A stretch of 31,206 bases of DNA from Chara braunii (GCA_003427395.1 BFEA01000241.1:949482-980687), one strand, 5' to 3'. Numbered from the stretch's first letter, positions 10,111 to 19,380 are shown. Notes: generated by a model not told the origin, from the letters alone. A program made the numbers and translations.

Positions 10111-10222
10111 CAGATCCGGACCTTCCGGACCGGACGTCTGGAGTCCGGACTGAATCCAGACCGTCTGGACGGCGGTCCGGACGTCCGGATCGTAGCCATG
10201 GTTTAAACCACCAGTACCCTGC
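10111..10222. repeat. TCCGGA cluster joined to a TTTAAACCACCAGTAC motif
   Basis: TCCGGA-type repeats (10111-10190) are followed by GTAGCCATGGTTTAAACC and ACCAGTACC. The reverse complement of this junction resembles 8485-8520 (TGGTGGTGTAGACCATGGCTACGCCGGAC, in two parts). The two clusters are therefore inverted copies of one repeat. Confidence 0.6.
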
Positions 10223-10364
10223 CCACACAAAATTTCCTGACTTCCTCAAATCATGGAAGACGTAGGCAGGCCTGGTAAAGGCTTGGTACAGGCTCGGGGC
10301 ACGTGCGGATGGTCATTCGTTTCGAAAACGACCGACCACGCTGGATCATGTGGTGAGTGGTTGA

Positions 10365-10535
10365 GCGAGGCCCCTCGTACTACGAACACAGGAGCCCCTG
10401 CTCCACTAGTCTCGACAAAATGAGAATGAATCTTGTATCAGATCATGGGTCGATACAGGAAGGATTGGCATAGTCTTGCATGTGGTTTTTGTCCTTTTGT
10501 GCATGTGGCGAGTGGCGGAGCAAGGCCCCTCGTTT
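10365..10535 (+). repeat. Diverged direct repeat with GAGTGG...GCGAGGCCCCTCG
   Basis: Two copies of GTGAGTGGTTGAGCGAGGCCCCTCG-like sequence occur at about 10354 and 10508. No gene is seen from 10222 to 11080. Confidence 0.45.
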
Positions 10536-11082
10536 AGCAAACTGAGCGAGTCTTCCATTATAACATGGGATCATGCAGAGAAGATTGGCCCAGCCCTGTG
10601 CAAGGATGACACGTCCCATTTGCGGGCCTACTCCCTCACACGAGGACTTTTTTTTTTTTAAGCTTTGGATGTGATTGTGGTCAGATTCATCCAGGTCTGG
10701 CTGATTCAATCAGGAATTCGTAGTCTGAATACGCCCTCAACCACAGTGCCTCAGGAGCTGACGAGGTTCCCCGCCTTCGACGGCTATTCTGACAATGGAG
10801 ACCGCACATAGGGGGGGAAATGTAACTGAACGGAGAAAAGGACGTCAGACGGAGGGCGGGGGAAAACGAAAAGAGAAAGGGCAAAAAAAAAAAGAAACAA
10901 CCAACATAGCAGTACCGGTCGTCAGCAATGAAGGACCGGTCATCCGCTATGTCCCGACCTCTCAAAGTTCAAAGAGATTTGGTAGCTTCCCAAAAGTTTT
11001 TTGGTCTGGGAAGGCTGCTTCGGGGGTACTGGTGGTTTAAGGTTCTGTGTTGATCGACAGCAAACTTTAACGATTGCTGATC

Positions 11083-11301
11083 CAGGCTACCAGCCAGGCC
11101 GCCCGGGTCACCTTGTTTGCCCGAACAGCCCGGCCGTGCAAGGACCAAGAAGGCCCCAGCCAAAAACAAAAAAAACAAAAAAAAAAGAAGAAGAAGAAGA
11201 AAGAAATAATAAATAAATAAACTAGGCTACCAACCGGGCCGCCCGGGTCACCCTATTTTCCCGGGCGGCCCGGTCGTGCAAGGACCAGTGGAGGTCCCAG
11301 C

Positions 11302-11305
<4 letters not shown>
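11083..11305 (+). repeat. GC-rich repeat pair with GGCCGCCCGGGTCACC
   Basis: Two copies (about 11083-11165 and 11222-11305) share CTACCARCCRGGCCGCCCGG, GTCACC, CCCGGCCGTGCAAGGACC and CCCAGCCAAAAA, followed by A-runs. A reversed, diverged relative is at 13995-14042. Related GGGCCCGGGCCAC blocks lie at 11485-11515 and 11765-11795. Confidence 0.7.
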
Positions 11306-11334
<29 letters not shown>

Positions 11335-11338
<4 letters not shown>

Positions 11339-11650
11339 AAAAATCTGAAAAAGAAAACTATGTTATGCAGAAAAATAAACTGAACAACTTTTGCCTTAGG
11401 GTCAAATCAAAATTCTTTACCAAATTTAAAATAAAAATGTTAATTTGAAAACATTTTTTATTTTTTATATTTTTATTTCTTTTTGGTCCGGCCGGGCAAG
11501 TGGACCCGGGCCACTTTTATTTTTTTATTTCTTTTTATTTCAAGAAGAAGAAAAAGAGGAAGTTATGCAGAAAAATAAACTGAACAACGTTTGCCTCAGG
11601 GTCGCATCGAAATTCTCTACCAAATTTGAATTTTAAACTAAAAATGTGTA
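11335..11650 (+). repeat. Dispersed repeat, copies 2 and 3
   Basis: Copies at 11335-11440 and 11560-11650 share TTATGCAGAAAAATAAACTG, AACAAC, TTTGCCTYAGGGTC and a TACCAAATTT block, matching the diverged copy at 8690-8795. Confidence 0.75.
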
Positions 11651-13440
11651 CACAGCTCCTCGTTTGTTGTCCTCTTCTCCCTCTCTGCCTACGGCTTACC
11701 GGGCAGCTCTGTTTGACGATATATATACTTTTTTTTTGTCGTTAAAAAAAAAAACAAATTGGCCCGGCCAGGCAAGTGGGCCCGGGCCACTCTGGTAGCC
11801 TAGCTGCTCACTTACTGTTATGCTTTTTTTGAAGAAAAAAAAAATCTTTTTTTTTTTTTTTTTGACTTACTGTTATGCTACTTACCATTGGTTGCATTTC
11901 CTTTTTTCTTGTTTCATGTTTTTTACAGGTTCAGCAGATTGAAGCCTGTGTGGCGCAAAAGGAGCGGCTGCAGGACTGAGTGTCGAGCCCTTGTAATTTC
12001 AATTTTGTCGTGTGACTCTTGTCTTGTTTTGTTTTCTTTTCTTTTCTTTTTGGAAAACACTTCTGTCAGTCAGAAATCGAGATCACTTTTGCCGACTACA
12101 AAATTGATTGCAGAGAGTCGTACTTTTTTGTTTTCGTGACGACGGATCCGTTTTGACGAGTACAAAATTACAAATAGCGCAAATTGAAATTGAAGCTTGT
12201 GCTAAATGGGTTCAAAGTTCAAACTTGGAAGTGCTGTCTTTGTTTTGGTCATCTCTTCTCTCTGTAACACTGGACCGAGGTCGCGATCATTTTTTTTTCA
12301 TTTTTTCATTTTTTCATTTTTTTCTTTTTCCTAGTTTTTTTGTAAACAGGTTTAGATTGTGTCAGGTTCTTTTTTTCTCTGTAACACTGCACCGAGGTCT
12401 CGGTCATTTTTTCATTTTTTCATTTTTTTTCTTTTTCCTAGTTTTTTGTAAACAGGTTTAGATTGTGTCAGGTTCTTTTTTTTATGTTTTTTTTTTTGTT
12501 TTTCCCCTGCCCTGTGTTAGTAACATTTTGTTTTCCAACTATTTTTCCAAGTTTTTTTTTTTTGAAGTTTCTTCGTTCTCTCGCTTTCTCAAGCTTGTCC
12601 TCAATCCGGTGTTATGTGTGTGCCATCGTGTCATCTTTTTTTTTTTGCGGAAACACGGGCGGGACCACAGTACAGGTGTTAGATTGTGTCAGGTGTTTTT
12701 TTTTTTTAGGTTTTTCCTGTCCTGTGTTGATCTCATCTGTGTTGTTCATCTTTTCGGTCTTTTTTTTTTCTTCTTTTTGTTCCTCCTTCCCTGATTAAGC
12801 AACCAGATACAAAGGAAAAAGAAAATGCATTGCAACGCAACGCTCGTGGGCAGCGTCCCTCTTTGCACTGACCGGTTCTGTCGTGTCGTGCTGTCGATTG
12901 CGGAAATGAAAAGAAAAAAACTGAGATTAAAAATTAAAATACACATCCAATTTTGTTTTTGTTTTTTCCTACATGCAATTGAATCCTGACACCAGAAAAT
13001 GAAAACTGAGATTAAAATTTAAAATAAGTTAAATAACACATCCAATTTTATTTTTGTTTTTTTCCCTACATGCAAATTAATCCTGAAAGGACCGGAAACC
13101 AGAACGAAGAATCCAGGCAAGCAGACCACCTCTCCACAGGTTTGATCCTTCTCCACAGGTTTTCTTTTCTCTTGTTTTTTTCTCTTTTTGTAAAGTTTTT
13201 CATTTCTTCTAAGTTCTTCTTCATGTATTTTTTGTCCAATCTTCTTATCCAATCCGGACCTCCTCATCACTTTCTTCCACTGGTTTTCTCTCTCACTTGT
13301 CTTCTTCCTTTCTTGCTTCCCCTGATTCATTCTACTAGCCTCTGTTCAGGATTAAACCTCTGGAAGATTGGATCAGGTTATTCATTCTCTCTGGGTTCTT
13401 CACAGGTTTGATCCTTCTCCACAGGTTTTCTTTTCAGGTT
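11440..13440 (+). repeat. T-rich block with several short tandem duplications
   Basis: The plus strand is dominated by T-runs. Duplications inside it are CTCTGTAACACTG to GTTTAGATTGTGTCAGG (12258-12366 and 12375-12473, offset 117 then 106); ACACATCCAATTTT...CCTACATGCAA (about 12940-12985 and 13035-13078); CACAGGTTTGATCCTTCTCC (13135 and 13401); and AGGTTATTCATTCTCTCTGG (13376 and 13436). Open frames rich in Phe, Ser and Leu here reflect composition. No gene is recognised. Confidence 0.75.
11653..11730 (+). repeat. CAGCYCCTCGTTTGTTGTCC family repeat, copy 1
   Basis: It matches 14331-14405, 16619-16700, 16714-16796 and 31100-31175: CTCGTTTGTTGTCCTCTTCT, CTCTCTGCCTACGG, TTACCGGGCAG, then GACGATATATATA. 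This copy lacks the hammerhead-like sequence that precedes the family at 14290, 16582 and 31063. Confidence 0.85.
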
Positions 13441-13570
13441 ATTCATTCTCTCTGGGTTCTATGCGTGAATCCTCTCCGTCTGTTTCCAACTTCTCATGCG
13501 TGATACTGTTTTGCCGCACAGTACTTCAACTCTGGTTTTGCTGGCAATACTCCATTGTCCGAGCGCGCAT

Positions 13571-13592
13571 TCTGTGTGTGTGTGTGTGTGTG
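13571..13592 (+). repeat. (TG)n microsatellite
   Basis: About ten TG units run directly into the adapter junction. Confidence 0.85.
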
Positions 13593-13630
13593 CTGTCTCT
13601 TATACACATCTAGATGTGTATAAGAGACAG
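13593..13630. other. Nextera (Tn5) mate-pair junction adapter, sequencing artefact
   Basis: CTGTCTCTTATACACATCT at 13593-13611 is followed immediately by its reverse complement AGATGTGTATAAGAGACAG at 13612-13630. These are two head-to-head Tn5 mosaic ends, the known Nextera mate-pair circularisation junction. This is not genomic sequence. Confidence 0.98.
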
Positions 13631-13675
13631 GCCTGGGCTTGAGTGGCGGTAAAAATCGTCAGACAACCAAGATCA
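13631..13675 (+). other. Misplaced copy of 9861-9895 behind the adapter
   Basis: The 35 bases 13641-13675 are identical to 9861-9895 (GAGTGGCGGTAAAAATCGTC and onward). This is what a circularised fragment of about 3.7 kb with ends near 9851 and 13592 would yield. The ten bases 13631-13640 match the upstream flank only partly. Confidence 0.9.
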
Positions 13676-13736
13676 NNNNNNNNNNNNNNNNNNNNNNNNN
13701 NNNNNNNNNNNNNNNNNNNNNNNNNNNNNNNNNNNN
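13676..13736. other. Assembly gap (61 N)
   Basis: A run of 61 N follows the adapter artefact directly. Sequence order across it rests on scaffolding only. Confidence 0.99.
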
Positions 13737-13826
13737 ACCCCCGAAAATGGTCAAAAGGGCCTCAGAACTCCAGCACAACTTAGATTTTTAACTTTTGTTT
13801 CTTGATTTTTTTGGTTTTTGTTTTCT

Positions 13827-13994
13827 TTAAACCACCAGCACTTCCTAAAGTCGTTTCCGTAAACAAGCCACAACTTCAGGAAGCGTACGGGCCACTACTG
13901 CGGCGCCCAAATTCGTCCGACTAGACACGTTTGTAGCTTTGTACTCTAGTTTTTTTCCACGGCCGATCGCTGGGCCAAGTACTGGTGGTTTTAA
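13827..13994. repeat. Small inverted-repeat element with TTAAACCACCAG ends
   Basis: The left end TTAAACCACCAGCACTT (13827-13843) and right end AAGTACTGGTGGTTTTAA (13977-13994) are inverted repeats enclosing about 130 bp of non-coding DNA. Both ends touch TTAA, and the same end motif recurs widely in the window. Confidence 0.6.
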
Positions 13995-14045
13995 CAGGGA
14001 CCTTCGGTGGCCCTTGCCCGGCCAAGCCGCTCGGGCAACCAAGGT

Positions 14046-14173
14046 GAAAATACATATTCAATTATTTAATATTTATGCAGCCCAGTTGGGTAACACAGCT
14101 ATATATAGTAAATAAATTAAAATAATACATGTATAAATATTAAATAAATTAAAATAATTGAATATGTATTTTC
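14046..14173. repeat. A/T-rich foldback element
   Basis: GAAAATACATATTCAATTAT (14046 onward) pairs with ATAATTGAATATGTATTTTC (ending at 14173). The arms extend through TTTAATATTTAT, with a roughly 10-base indel in one arm. The form is MITE-like and there is no coding capacity. Confidence 0.8.
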
Positions 14174-14289
14174 TCTGTGACTAGATACGTAAGGCAGAGT
14201 ATCATATAGAGTGTTATAGATATGAATATGTATGTCGCTTATAGTACCATCAGTCAGGGGACTCTGCAGACTGCAGAGGGTTCAGCCTC

Positions 14290-14405
14290 CTGACGAGTCA
14301 GCCGGTGAAACTCTGACATAGCAGTCGGTCGCAGCCCCTCGTTTGTTTTCCTCTTCTCCCTCTCCGCCTGCTGCTCACTGGGAAGCTTTCTATGACGATA
14401 TATGC
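14290..14405 (+). repeat. Degenerate hammerhead-like repeat and family repeat, copy 2
   Basis: CTGACGA (14290-14296) is followed by a perfect 5-bp stem, GTCAG (14297-14301) with CTGAC (14313-14317). The GAAA box is changed to ATAG, while GTC is kept at 14328-14330. Downstream, 14331-14405 is the CAGCCCCTCGTTTG family sequence. The altered core predicts an inactive copy. Confidence 0.5.
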
Positions 14406-14475
14406 TTTTTTTTTTTTTCCCTTTTGTTTTGATATATCACTCGTTCCTTATAATATAGGTGTAAAAAAAAAAAAA

Positions 14476-14505
14476 AACANTAATAATAATAATAATAATA
14501 ATATA
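14476..14505 (+). repeat. (TAA)n microsatellite
   Basis: There are seven to eight TAA/AAT units after an A-run and an N at 14480. Confidence 0.85.
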
Positions 14506-14737
14506 GCCTATAGGTGTATACTTTGTGTGCATATAGTTTATTATTTTCTCTGTGGCTAAATATATAATATAGCCTTTATGTAGGTGTATTTTCTCTGTGG
14601 CTAGCGCCTGACGTCATGCATTGCTGAATGTCACGCATTCGTCAGGGTTTTCAATTAAATGGCCCGGGATCATAACAATTATTAAATTTGGAAAACCTCT
14701 CAAAAAATACTTGGTCTGACCATCGCATATCCAGTAC

Positions 14738-14851
14738 TACCGTCTTCACCCAAATAGAACGCCCCGACCATGACAGCTGTATTTGGGGCGATTTTCAATC
14801 CAGATGCAGCGATAATGACCGGGCCGGCGTTCTATTCAGGTGAAGATGGTA
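14738..14851. repeat. Foldback MITE-like element A
   Basis: The 26-base arms 14738-14763 (TACCGTCTTCACCC...) and 14826-14851 (...GGTGAAGATGGTA) match at 23 of 26 positions as inverted repeats around a 62-base spacer. The GTCTTC/GAAGAY ends resemble those of the element at 17778-17878. Confidence 0.8.
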
Positions 14852-14917
14852 ATGGAGGTGTCATCACTTAGGCTGCAGGCAGCACTCAGTAGATACGATG
14901 GGAAGTCTCCGGACCTG

Positions 14918-15067
14918 GGGCCAAGTCCGACTAGCTGTGGTGAGTTCCCTCAACGCCTGAATCTGGACATGTTTGTGGAGATGTGCGGTTGTGGAAGGTC
15001 AACGGAATTTCTGCACCTCCAGATTCAGGCGTTGAGGGAACTCACCGCTGCTAGTGGGACTCGGCCC
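14918..15067. repeat. Long hairpin-forming inverted repeat (50-bp arms, 50-base loop)
   Basis: Arm 14918-14967 and arm 15018-15067 are inverted repeats matching at about 46 of 50 positions. Transcribed from either strand it would give a long stem-loop of the size range of microRNA precursors. It could equally be a foldback transposon. No expression evidence is available. Confidence 0.85.
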
Positions 15068-15069
15068 CT

Positions 15070-15780
15070 GGTGTGGCTGAATGGTAGGCAGATGATTCAC
15101 GAACACATCGTGTGATTGTGATGGATATACATTGGATGGAATAATATTAGGGGCTGAACCCCCTTTGCGTTATATTGAAAAATGAAAAGAAAATGAAGTG
15201 CTGAGGTTGCAGCTACTTCGTCAGCTTTAATAGAATGCTCTTCGTCGTTTGGGCCTCGGGCTACCAGACCAAATGACATCTAAAATAATAATATTAGGTG
15301 ATGGTATGACTGATGGTGTTGTTCCTGGAGCCAGAAAGACTAATCGAGCAATGAAAGACTAATCGAGCAATGAAATCTATGATGTTTTACAAGCCTATTT
15401 TGGTGGGAATAACAAGAGCATCATTAAATACCGTAGTTTTATATCAGAAGCCTCATTCCAAGAAACAACTCGTGTATTAACTAAGGCTGCAAGCGGTAGA
15501 GCGCCTCGTTTACACGTGCGTTAAGGTGTTTAAGCAATGGAAATCGGTGCATTCGATCTACAATAGATATCCGATGTAGCAAAGATTATGTCTTACTCAT
15601 AAATTTTTATTTGGGGAAAATAGCATGACATAAGAAATACTGTTGATTGGCAAAGGGAAAAAAAAAAGTTTCACACGCTGTTCGTCTTCTATTGGCTTGC
15701 AGCAGAAACCAGGAAACCCGCTGTCGGGGAAAATAGACTCAGAGGTACTGCTGGCTTTAAACGACCATTACCTTTCCCAG
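15070..15780. other. No gene recognised
   Basis: I see only short open frames without motifs. A duplicated AGACTAATCGAGCAATGAAA lies at about 15339-15375. A tRNA-D-arm-like GCAAGCGGTAGAGCGCC at 15489 is listed among rejected items. Confidence 0.45.
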
Positions 15781-15785
15781 CCATA

Positions 15786-15910
15786 TTGCCGAGACGTGCC
15801 GGTCAAGGTGGAGGCCGAATTCGGCTGGCGGGTGCGGCCAGATGCGGCCGCAAAGCTTGGCGTGCAGGGCCCGCGGCCAACATATGGGAAAGGTACTGGC
15901 GGTTTAAGGG
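15786..15910 (+). repeat. Diverged dispersed repeat ending GTACTGGCGGTTTAA
   Basis: It contains AAAGCTTGGCGTGCAGGGC, similar to ACAAAGCTTGGCGCATAGGGC at 22899-22918. It ends in the recurring terminal motif at 15893-15907. Confidence 0.5.
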
Positions 15911-16581
15911 ACCAGAAGAAAAAAAGAATGCGCCCATGGGAAACACTTGCAGAAAATAAGCCAGTGATTAGAAAACTAAAATTAAAAGTCACATCCTTGA
16001 GGTATCTCCTCCGTTCCATTGGTTGACCCCATTTGACACCATTCGGGCTTTGCCACGGCAGGGCAGCACCATATGGGTGTGGCCCAACCCGCGGGTCGTT
16101 CTTCCATCCGAGCAGGGCTCCCATCCTGTCTTCGAAACCCACCCCCCTAAGAACACGAAGGGTGGATCTCGAATTGAAATTCCGCCTGCATTTCCGCAGC
16201 TAAATGTATTTGTATTTGTATTTGTATTCAAACGCAAGTTGACGGGGCGCACCCTCCACTGCTCCGAGCTCAAACATGCGCCGAAGAGCCTCCGTCCAGC
16301 ACTCCACTATGTGTACTTATTTCCGAAAATGAGCCGGAGGGTCTCGCTCCGCTGCTCGCTGAACAATAAGACCGGTTCTTCTCGCTGGATCATGTGAAAA
16401 TACAGTGCCGCATTTTTTGTCTTTTGTGCATGCGAGCCCCTGTGTTCTTGTATCCGATCACGAGTCCATGTAAGCAAAACTAGGCGAAAAAATGTCTGAA
16501 TCCGAACCATCGGGCATCAAATAAATCGACGTGACGGAACACAAAACCAACAACTACAAGAACAAATATATATTCAGCCTC

Positions 16582-16618
16582 CTGATGAGTTGGTGAAACT
16601 CCGACGAAACAGTTTGTC
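16582..16618 (+). ncRNA. Hammerhead-ribozyme-like core
   Basis: The order of core elements is CTGATGA (16582-16588), stem II GTTGG (16589-16593) with CCGAC (16601-16605) around a 7-base loop, GAAA (16606-16609), then ACA/TGT forming a 3-bp stem III around GTT, and GTC at 16616-16618 as cleavage triplet. These are the conserved hammerhead parts in the right order. The weak point is stem I: bases before CTGATGA (CCTC) and after GTC (ACAG) do not pair locally. It may therefore be inactive, depend on distant pairing, or be a look-alike. It is part of the repeat family also seen at 14290 and 31063. Confidence 0.45.
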
Positions 16619-16796
16619 ACAGCCCCTCGTTTGTTGTCCTCTTCTCTCTCTCTGCCTACGGTTTACCGGGCAGTTCTGTTTGTGACGATATATATATATA
16701 GAAACAGTTTGTCACAGCCCCTCGTTTGTTGTCCTCTTCTCCCTCTCTGCCTACGGTTTACCGGGCAGTTCTATTTGACATATATATATATATACG
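16619..16796 (+). repeat. CAGCCCCTCGTTTGTTGTCC family, two tandem copies of about 95 bp
   Basis: Copies start at 16620 and 16715 and share CTCGTTTGTTGTCCTCTTCT through TTACCGGGCAGTTCT and a (TA)n tail. The second copy is preceded only by GAAACAGTTTGTC, without the CTGATGA half. Confidence 0.9.
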
Positions 16797-16849
16797 TCCT
16801 CCCGTCAGCCAATGGCCTGCAAGGCAGCGAATTTGTTTCCTTCTCGTCA

Positions 16850-17104
16850 ACCGTCAGGATCACATCCTCGCCCCCCCTCTCCCCCACCCCCCCATCCCCC
16901 CCTTTTCCAGGTTGCAATATTCCTTTTTTTTTCTCCCTATATTCTTCTCTCAATCATTCATCATCTTTCAAATTATTCTTTCAATTCACCTTCACTACAT
17001 ACCTACCTACCTACCTACCACTGAGGGGATTCAAATCATGCTCCTAAGGCTTATACAGGGGACCCCTTTCAATTCTAATCATGCTCCTAAGGCTTATACA
17101 GGGG
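16850..17104 (+). repeat. C/T-rich tract, (TACC)n and a 28-base direct repeat
   Basis: C-rich sequence (16865-16910) leads to (CTAC)n at about 16998-17020. AATCATGCTCCTAAGGCTTA plus TACAGGGG then occurs twice (about 17034-17061 and 17078-17105). No gene is seen. Confidence 0.75.
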
Positions 17105-17105
17105 T

Positions 17106-17630
17106 GCAAAACATAGCTTTGTTGCCTTCCTCCAGCCATCAGAGGGGATTCATGTTGTCCCCCGCCCCAACTGTGGTGGTCAAGGATGGAGGGGGGTCCG
17201 CCGGTGGGGGTCCAGCTTACGCAAAGACCGAGCATTTTGCCAGTAGCTGCGGCTTGCAATACTCTGATGCTTCTACAGTGAAAATATAATTAAACAAAAA
17301 AAAAAAAAAAGAACACGATGTGCGGCTTGTCCGGGACAGGACGGAACAGTGCATTTGTTGCTCTTCTGTGTTGAAGCTTCGATACCCGTACGATCCCTCT
17401 CAATCAACGGTGGGGTAGCCTGCATCACTCTTTGCCACACATGGTTGAAACCTTGAGATGTTCGTATAATACAGTGCTAGTGGGGCCCAAGCCCACGACC
17501 TGGTCTACGGAGTCTCAAAATTTTAGATTTTTCTGTGCATTTTTCCTAAGCATGAGAAATCGCCGAAGCTAGCTTTTTTTTTTTTCTTTCTGAATTCTGC
17601 AGACCTCCGCTTTGCTACCGACCTCCACTT
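17106..17630. other. No gene recognised
   Basis: There is no supportable feature other than A- and T-runs. Open frames lack motifs. Confidence 0.45.
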
Positions 17631-17631
17631 C

Positions 17632-17693
17632 TTCCGGGCCTACCAGCTCCTGAAAGGCCCGGAAAGTCTTTTTTTTTTTTTTTTTTTTTTTTT
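17632..17693 (+). terminator. GC-rich hairpin followed by a long T-run
   Basis: TTCCGGGCC (17632-17640) and GGCCCGGAA (17656-17664) form a perfect 9-bp stem with a 15-base loop, followed by about 24 T from 17669. The shape is terminator-like; in a eukaryote a T-run can stop RNA polymerase III. No RNA gene is recognised upstream, so it may be only a transposon tail. Confidence 0.35.
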
Positions 17694-17777
17694 AAGAAAA
17701 TCATTGCGGACTTTTCGTTACAAATAAAATATTGAGGCCAGGGTCCTCACAGTCTACCTGGGAAATGAATCGCTAGT

Positions 17778-17878
17778 GTCTTCCCCCGAACATAACGCAC
17801 CCTAAAAATGAATGTATATGAGTTCTATTCCCGGCCAGATACAGCCAAAATGAGGGTTCGCTGTGTTTGGGGGAAGAC
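17778..17878. repeat. Foldback MITE-like element B
   Basis: The 21-base arms 17778-17798 (GTCTTCCCCCGAACATAACGC) and 17858-17878 match as inverted repeats at about 17 of 21 positions. Ends GTCTTC/GAAGAC, with GGTA after the right end, resemble element A at 14738-14851. Confidence 0.65.
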
Positions 17879-17896
17879 GGTAGTAGTAGTAGTACT

Positions 17897-17952
17897 CAGC
17901 TTTGCTTCTGATAGGTCTCTGTATCTCAGGCCTTGAGCCAGAAGCAAAGCTG
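17897..17952. repeat. Perfect 14-bp inverted repeat
   Basis: CAGCTTTGCTTCTG (17897-17910) and CAGAAGCAAAGCTG (17939-17952) are perfect inverted repeats with a 28-base loop. Nearby, GATTTGATTGCTAAC occurs twice (about 17967 and 17996). Confidence 0.8.
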
Positions 17953-18339
17953 CGTAATACTACCGGATTTGATTGCTAACTTGAATATCTGCCAGATTTG
18001 ATTGCTAACCTGAAACCAGTTGAAGGTTGGTCTTGATGACAATGATGAGAACTTGCAACTTTAAATAATTGCTCTATTTTGCTGAAAAAAGGATCCAGCT
18101 TCCCTCATGTCTCCTCAAATAGTTTGATTCATCTCTTCCACACATAACACATAAATTGAGCTCTTCCTATGCAAACCAAAACTGAAGGGTCAGCAACCTT
18201 CGGCAGGTTTCATCGAACCCTCCGTCTTATAACCGCCATTCTTCACACGCTCGCAACCGTGGTCTTTCCTTCTTTGTAATGTTCATCTTGGTCTTATTGC
18301 ACAATGGAACGTTCATGCCCACATTCTCCCCATCATGTG

Positions 18340-18342
<3 letters not shown>

Positions 18343-18394
<52 letters not shown>

Positions 18395-18395
18395 N

Positions 18396-18452
<57 letters not shown>
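18343..18452 (+). repeat. (CT)n microsatellite
   Basis: About 110 bases of CT are interrupted by an N at 18395, then GTGCGCGTGCGCACACAC. The length is probably unreliable. Confidence 0.98.
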
Positions 18453-18455
<3 letters not shown>

Positions 18456-18629
18456 CGCGTGCGCACACACACACACAAGATCATTCCTTTGTATGTATGT
18501 ATTTCCTCTTTCTTAAAAAAAAAAAATTAGTTACTTTTTTGTGTTTAGGTGAGTGCCTTTAGGAAGTGCCAAACAGTCCATGTGTCGATGGTTTGGAGTG
18601 CCTGCAGGACTCTTAAACCCGCCAGTACG

Positions 18630-18726
18630 GCGCCATCCAAAAAAGGAAAAGAGTTTGCCGCTGGCAGGTTGGAAAACCTTGGTGTGCAGCAAGGGGTGTG
18701 CAGGCCCGGGTGTACTGGTGGTTCAA
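18630..18726 (+). repeat. Dispersed repeat copy ending GTACTGGTGGTTCAA
   Basis: It contains CCGCTGGCAGGTTGGAAAAC, CCTTGGTGTGCAG, AGGCCCGGGTG, and the end motif at 18712-18726. Relatives are at 21888-22001 and 22838-22970. Confidence 0.65.
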
Positions 18727-18729
18727 GGG

Positions 18730-19380
18730 AGCGCTCTGTCTGTGATGTTTGTGGTGTGTGAGGTCTGCGTGGGGGTGATAAACGTCCGTAGGAGTACCTT
18801 CTGGGCTCAGCAGGTGGTGGGAGCAAATACTACCTGTAGTCTGCGAGGTCCACCATTGATGTGAGTAGGTCATGTGCCACTTTCCGCCGTGTTTGATGTG
18901 TAGACTGCCTTGTCTGCGCCCCACCTCCACCTTGCTGCCCGTCTTGCTTCCAGTGCATGTCATCCCTTTGCAAGCTGTTGTGTTCACTATGTGGTGTGGC
19001 CGTGGTGTTGGTGTGGCCCTGGCCTTTGCTTCACCACGTTGCTCTTCATTCCGAATTCCTTGTGTGTGTGTCGTGCGGTGTGGCTACTGTGCTGGTGTTG
19101 CCTTGTGCTTCGCCGCGCTGCCGGTGCTGCTGCGCTGCTCCTCTTGGTTACCTGCCGTTGTTCCTTGCAGCTGTTTTGGGCGATGTGCATTTCAGTCGCT
19201 CCGGCCGCGTTGTCTGGTGCTTCGCTGAGGTGTTGCTTGCCTGCGGCTGTGATCCGCTTGTGGATATTCTGCCTTCCACAAGGGTGAAAGGGTTCATGAC
19301 CCAAACTATCAATATGGGCGTTGCACAAATTGTCAAGGCTTCAGCCTCTGGATGAATTGGTGCAGCTCCCATGAAAAAAA
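18730..19380. other. No gene recognised; possible degenerate hammerhead-family remnant near 19338
   Basis: Open frames in several phases have no motif. Near 19338-19372, TTCAGCCTCTGGATGAATTGG, followed by TGCAGCTCC, resembles the TTCAGCCTCCTGATGAGTTGG flank of the 16582 repeat but with a broken core. Confidence 0.4.

Noticed and set aside
15486-15560. tRNA-like sequence: GCAAGCGGTAGAGCGCC followed by a TTCGATC box
   Set aside because: A D-arm-like and a B-box-like motif are present, but the anticodon stem does not pair and no acceptor stem forms. At best it is a decayed tRNA-derived SINE.
16631-17289. Two overlapping plus-strand frames of 138 and 187 codons
   Set aside because: They are composed of translated tandem repeat, (TA)n and C/T-rich sequence.
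18872-19355. Overlapping Cys/Leu/Val-rich frames in three phases
   Set aside because: Hydrophobic runs come from TG- and CT-rich DNA; all three phases are open, which indicates composition rather than coding.
19338-19372. Possible fourth hammerhead copy
   Set aside because: The core is broken (CTGGATGA, no matched stem II, GAAA merged into an A-run); kept only as a family remnant.
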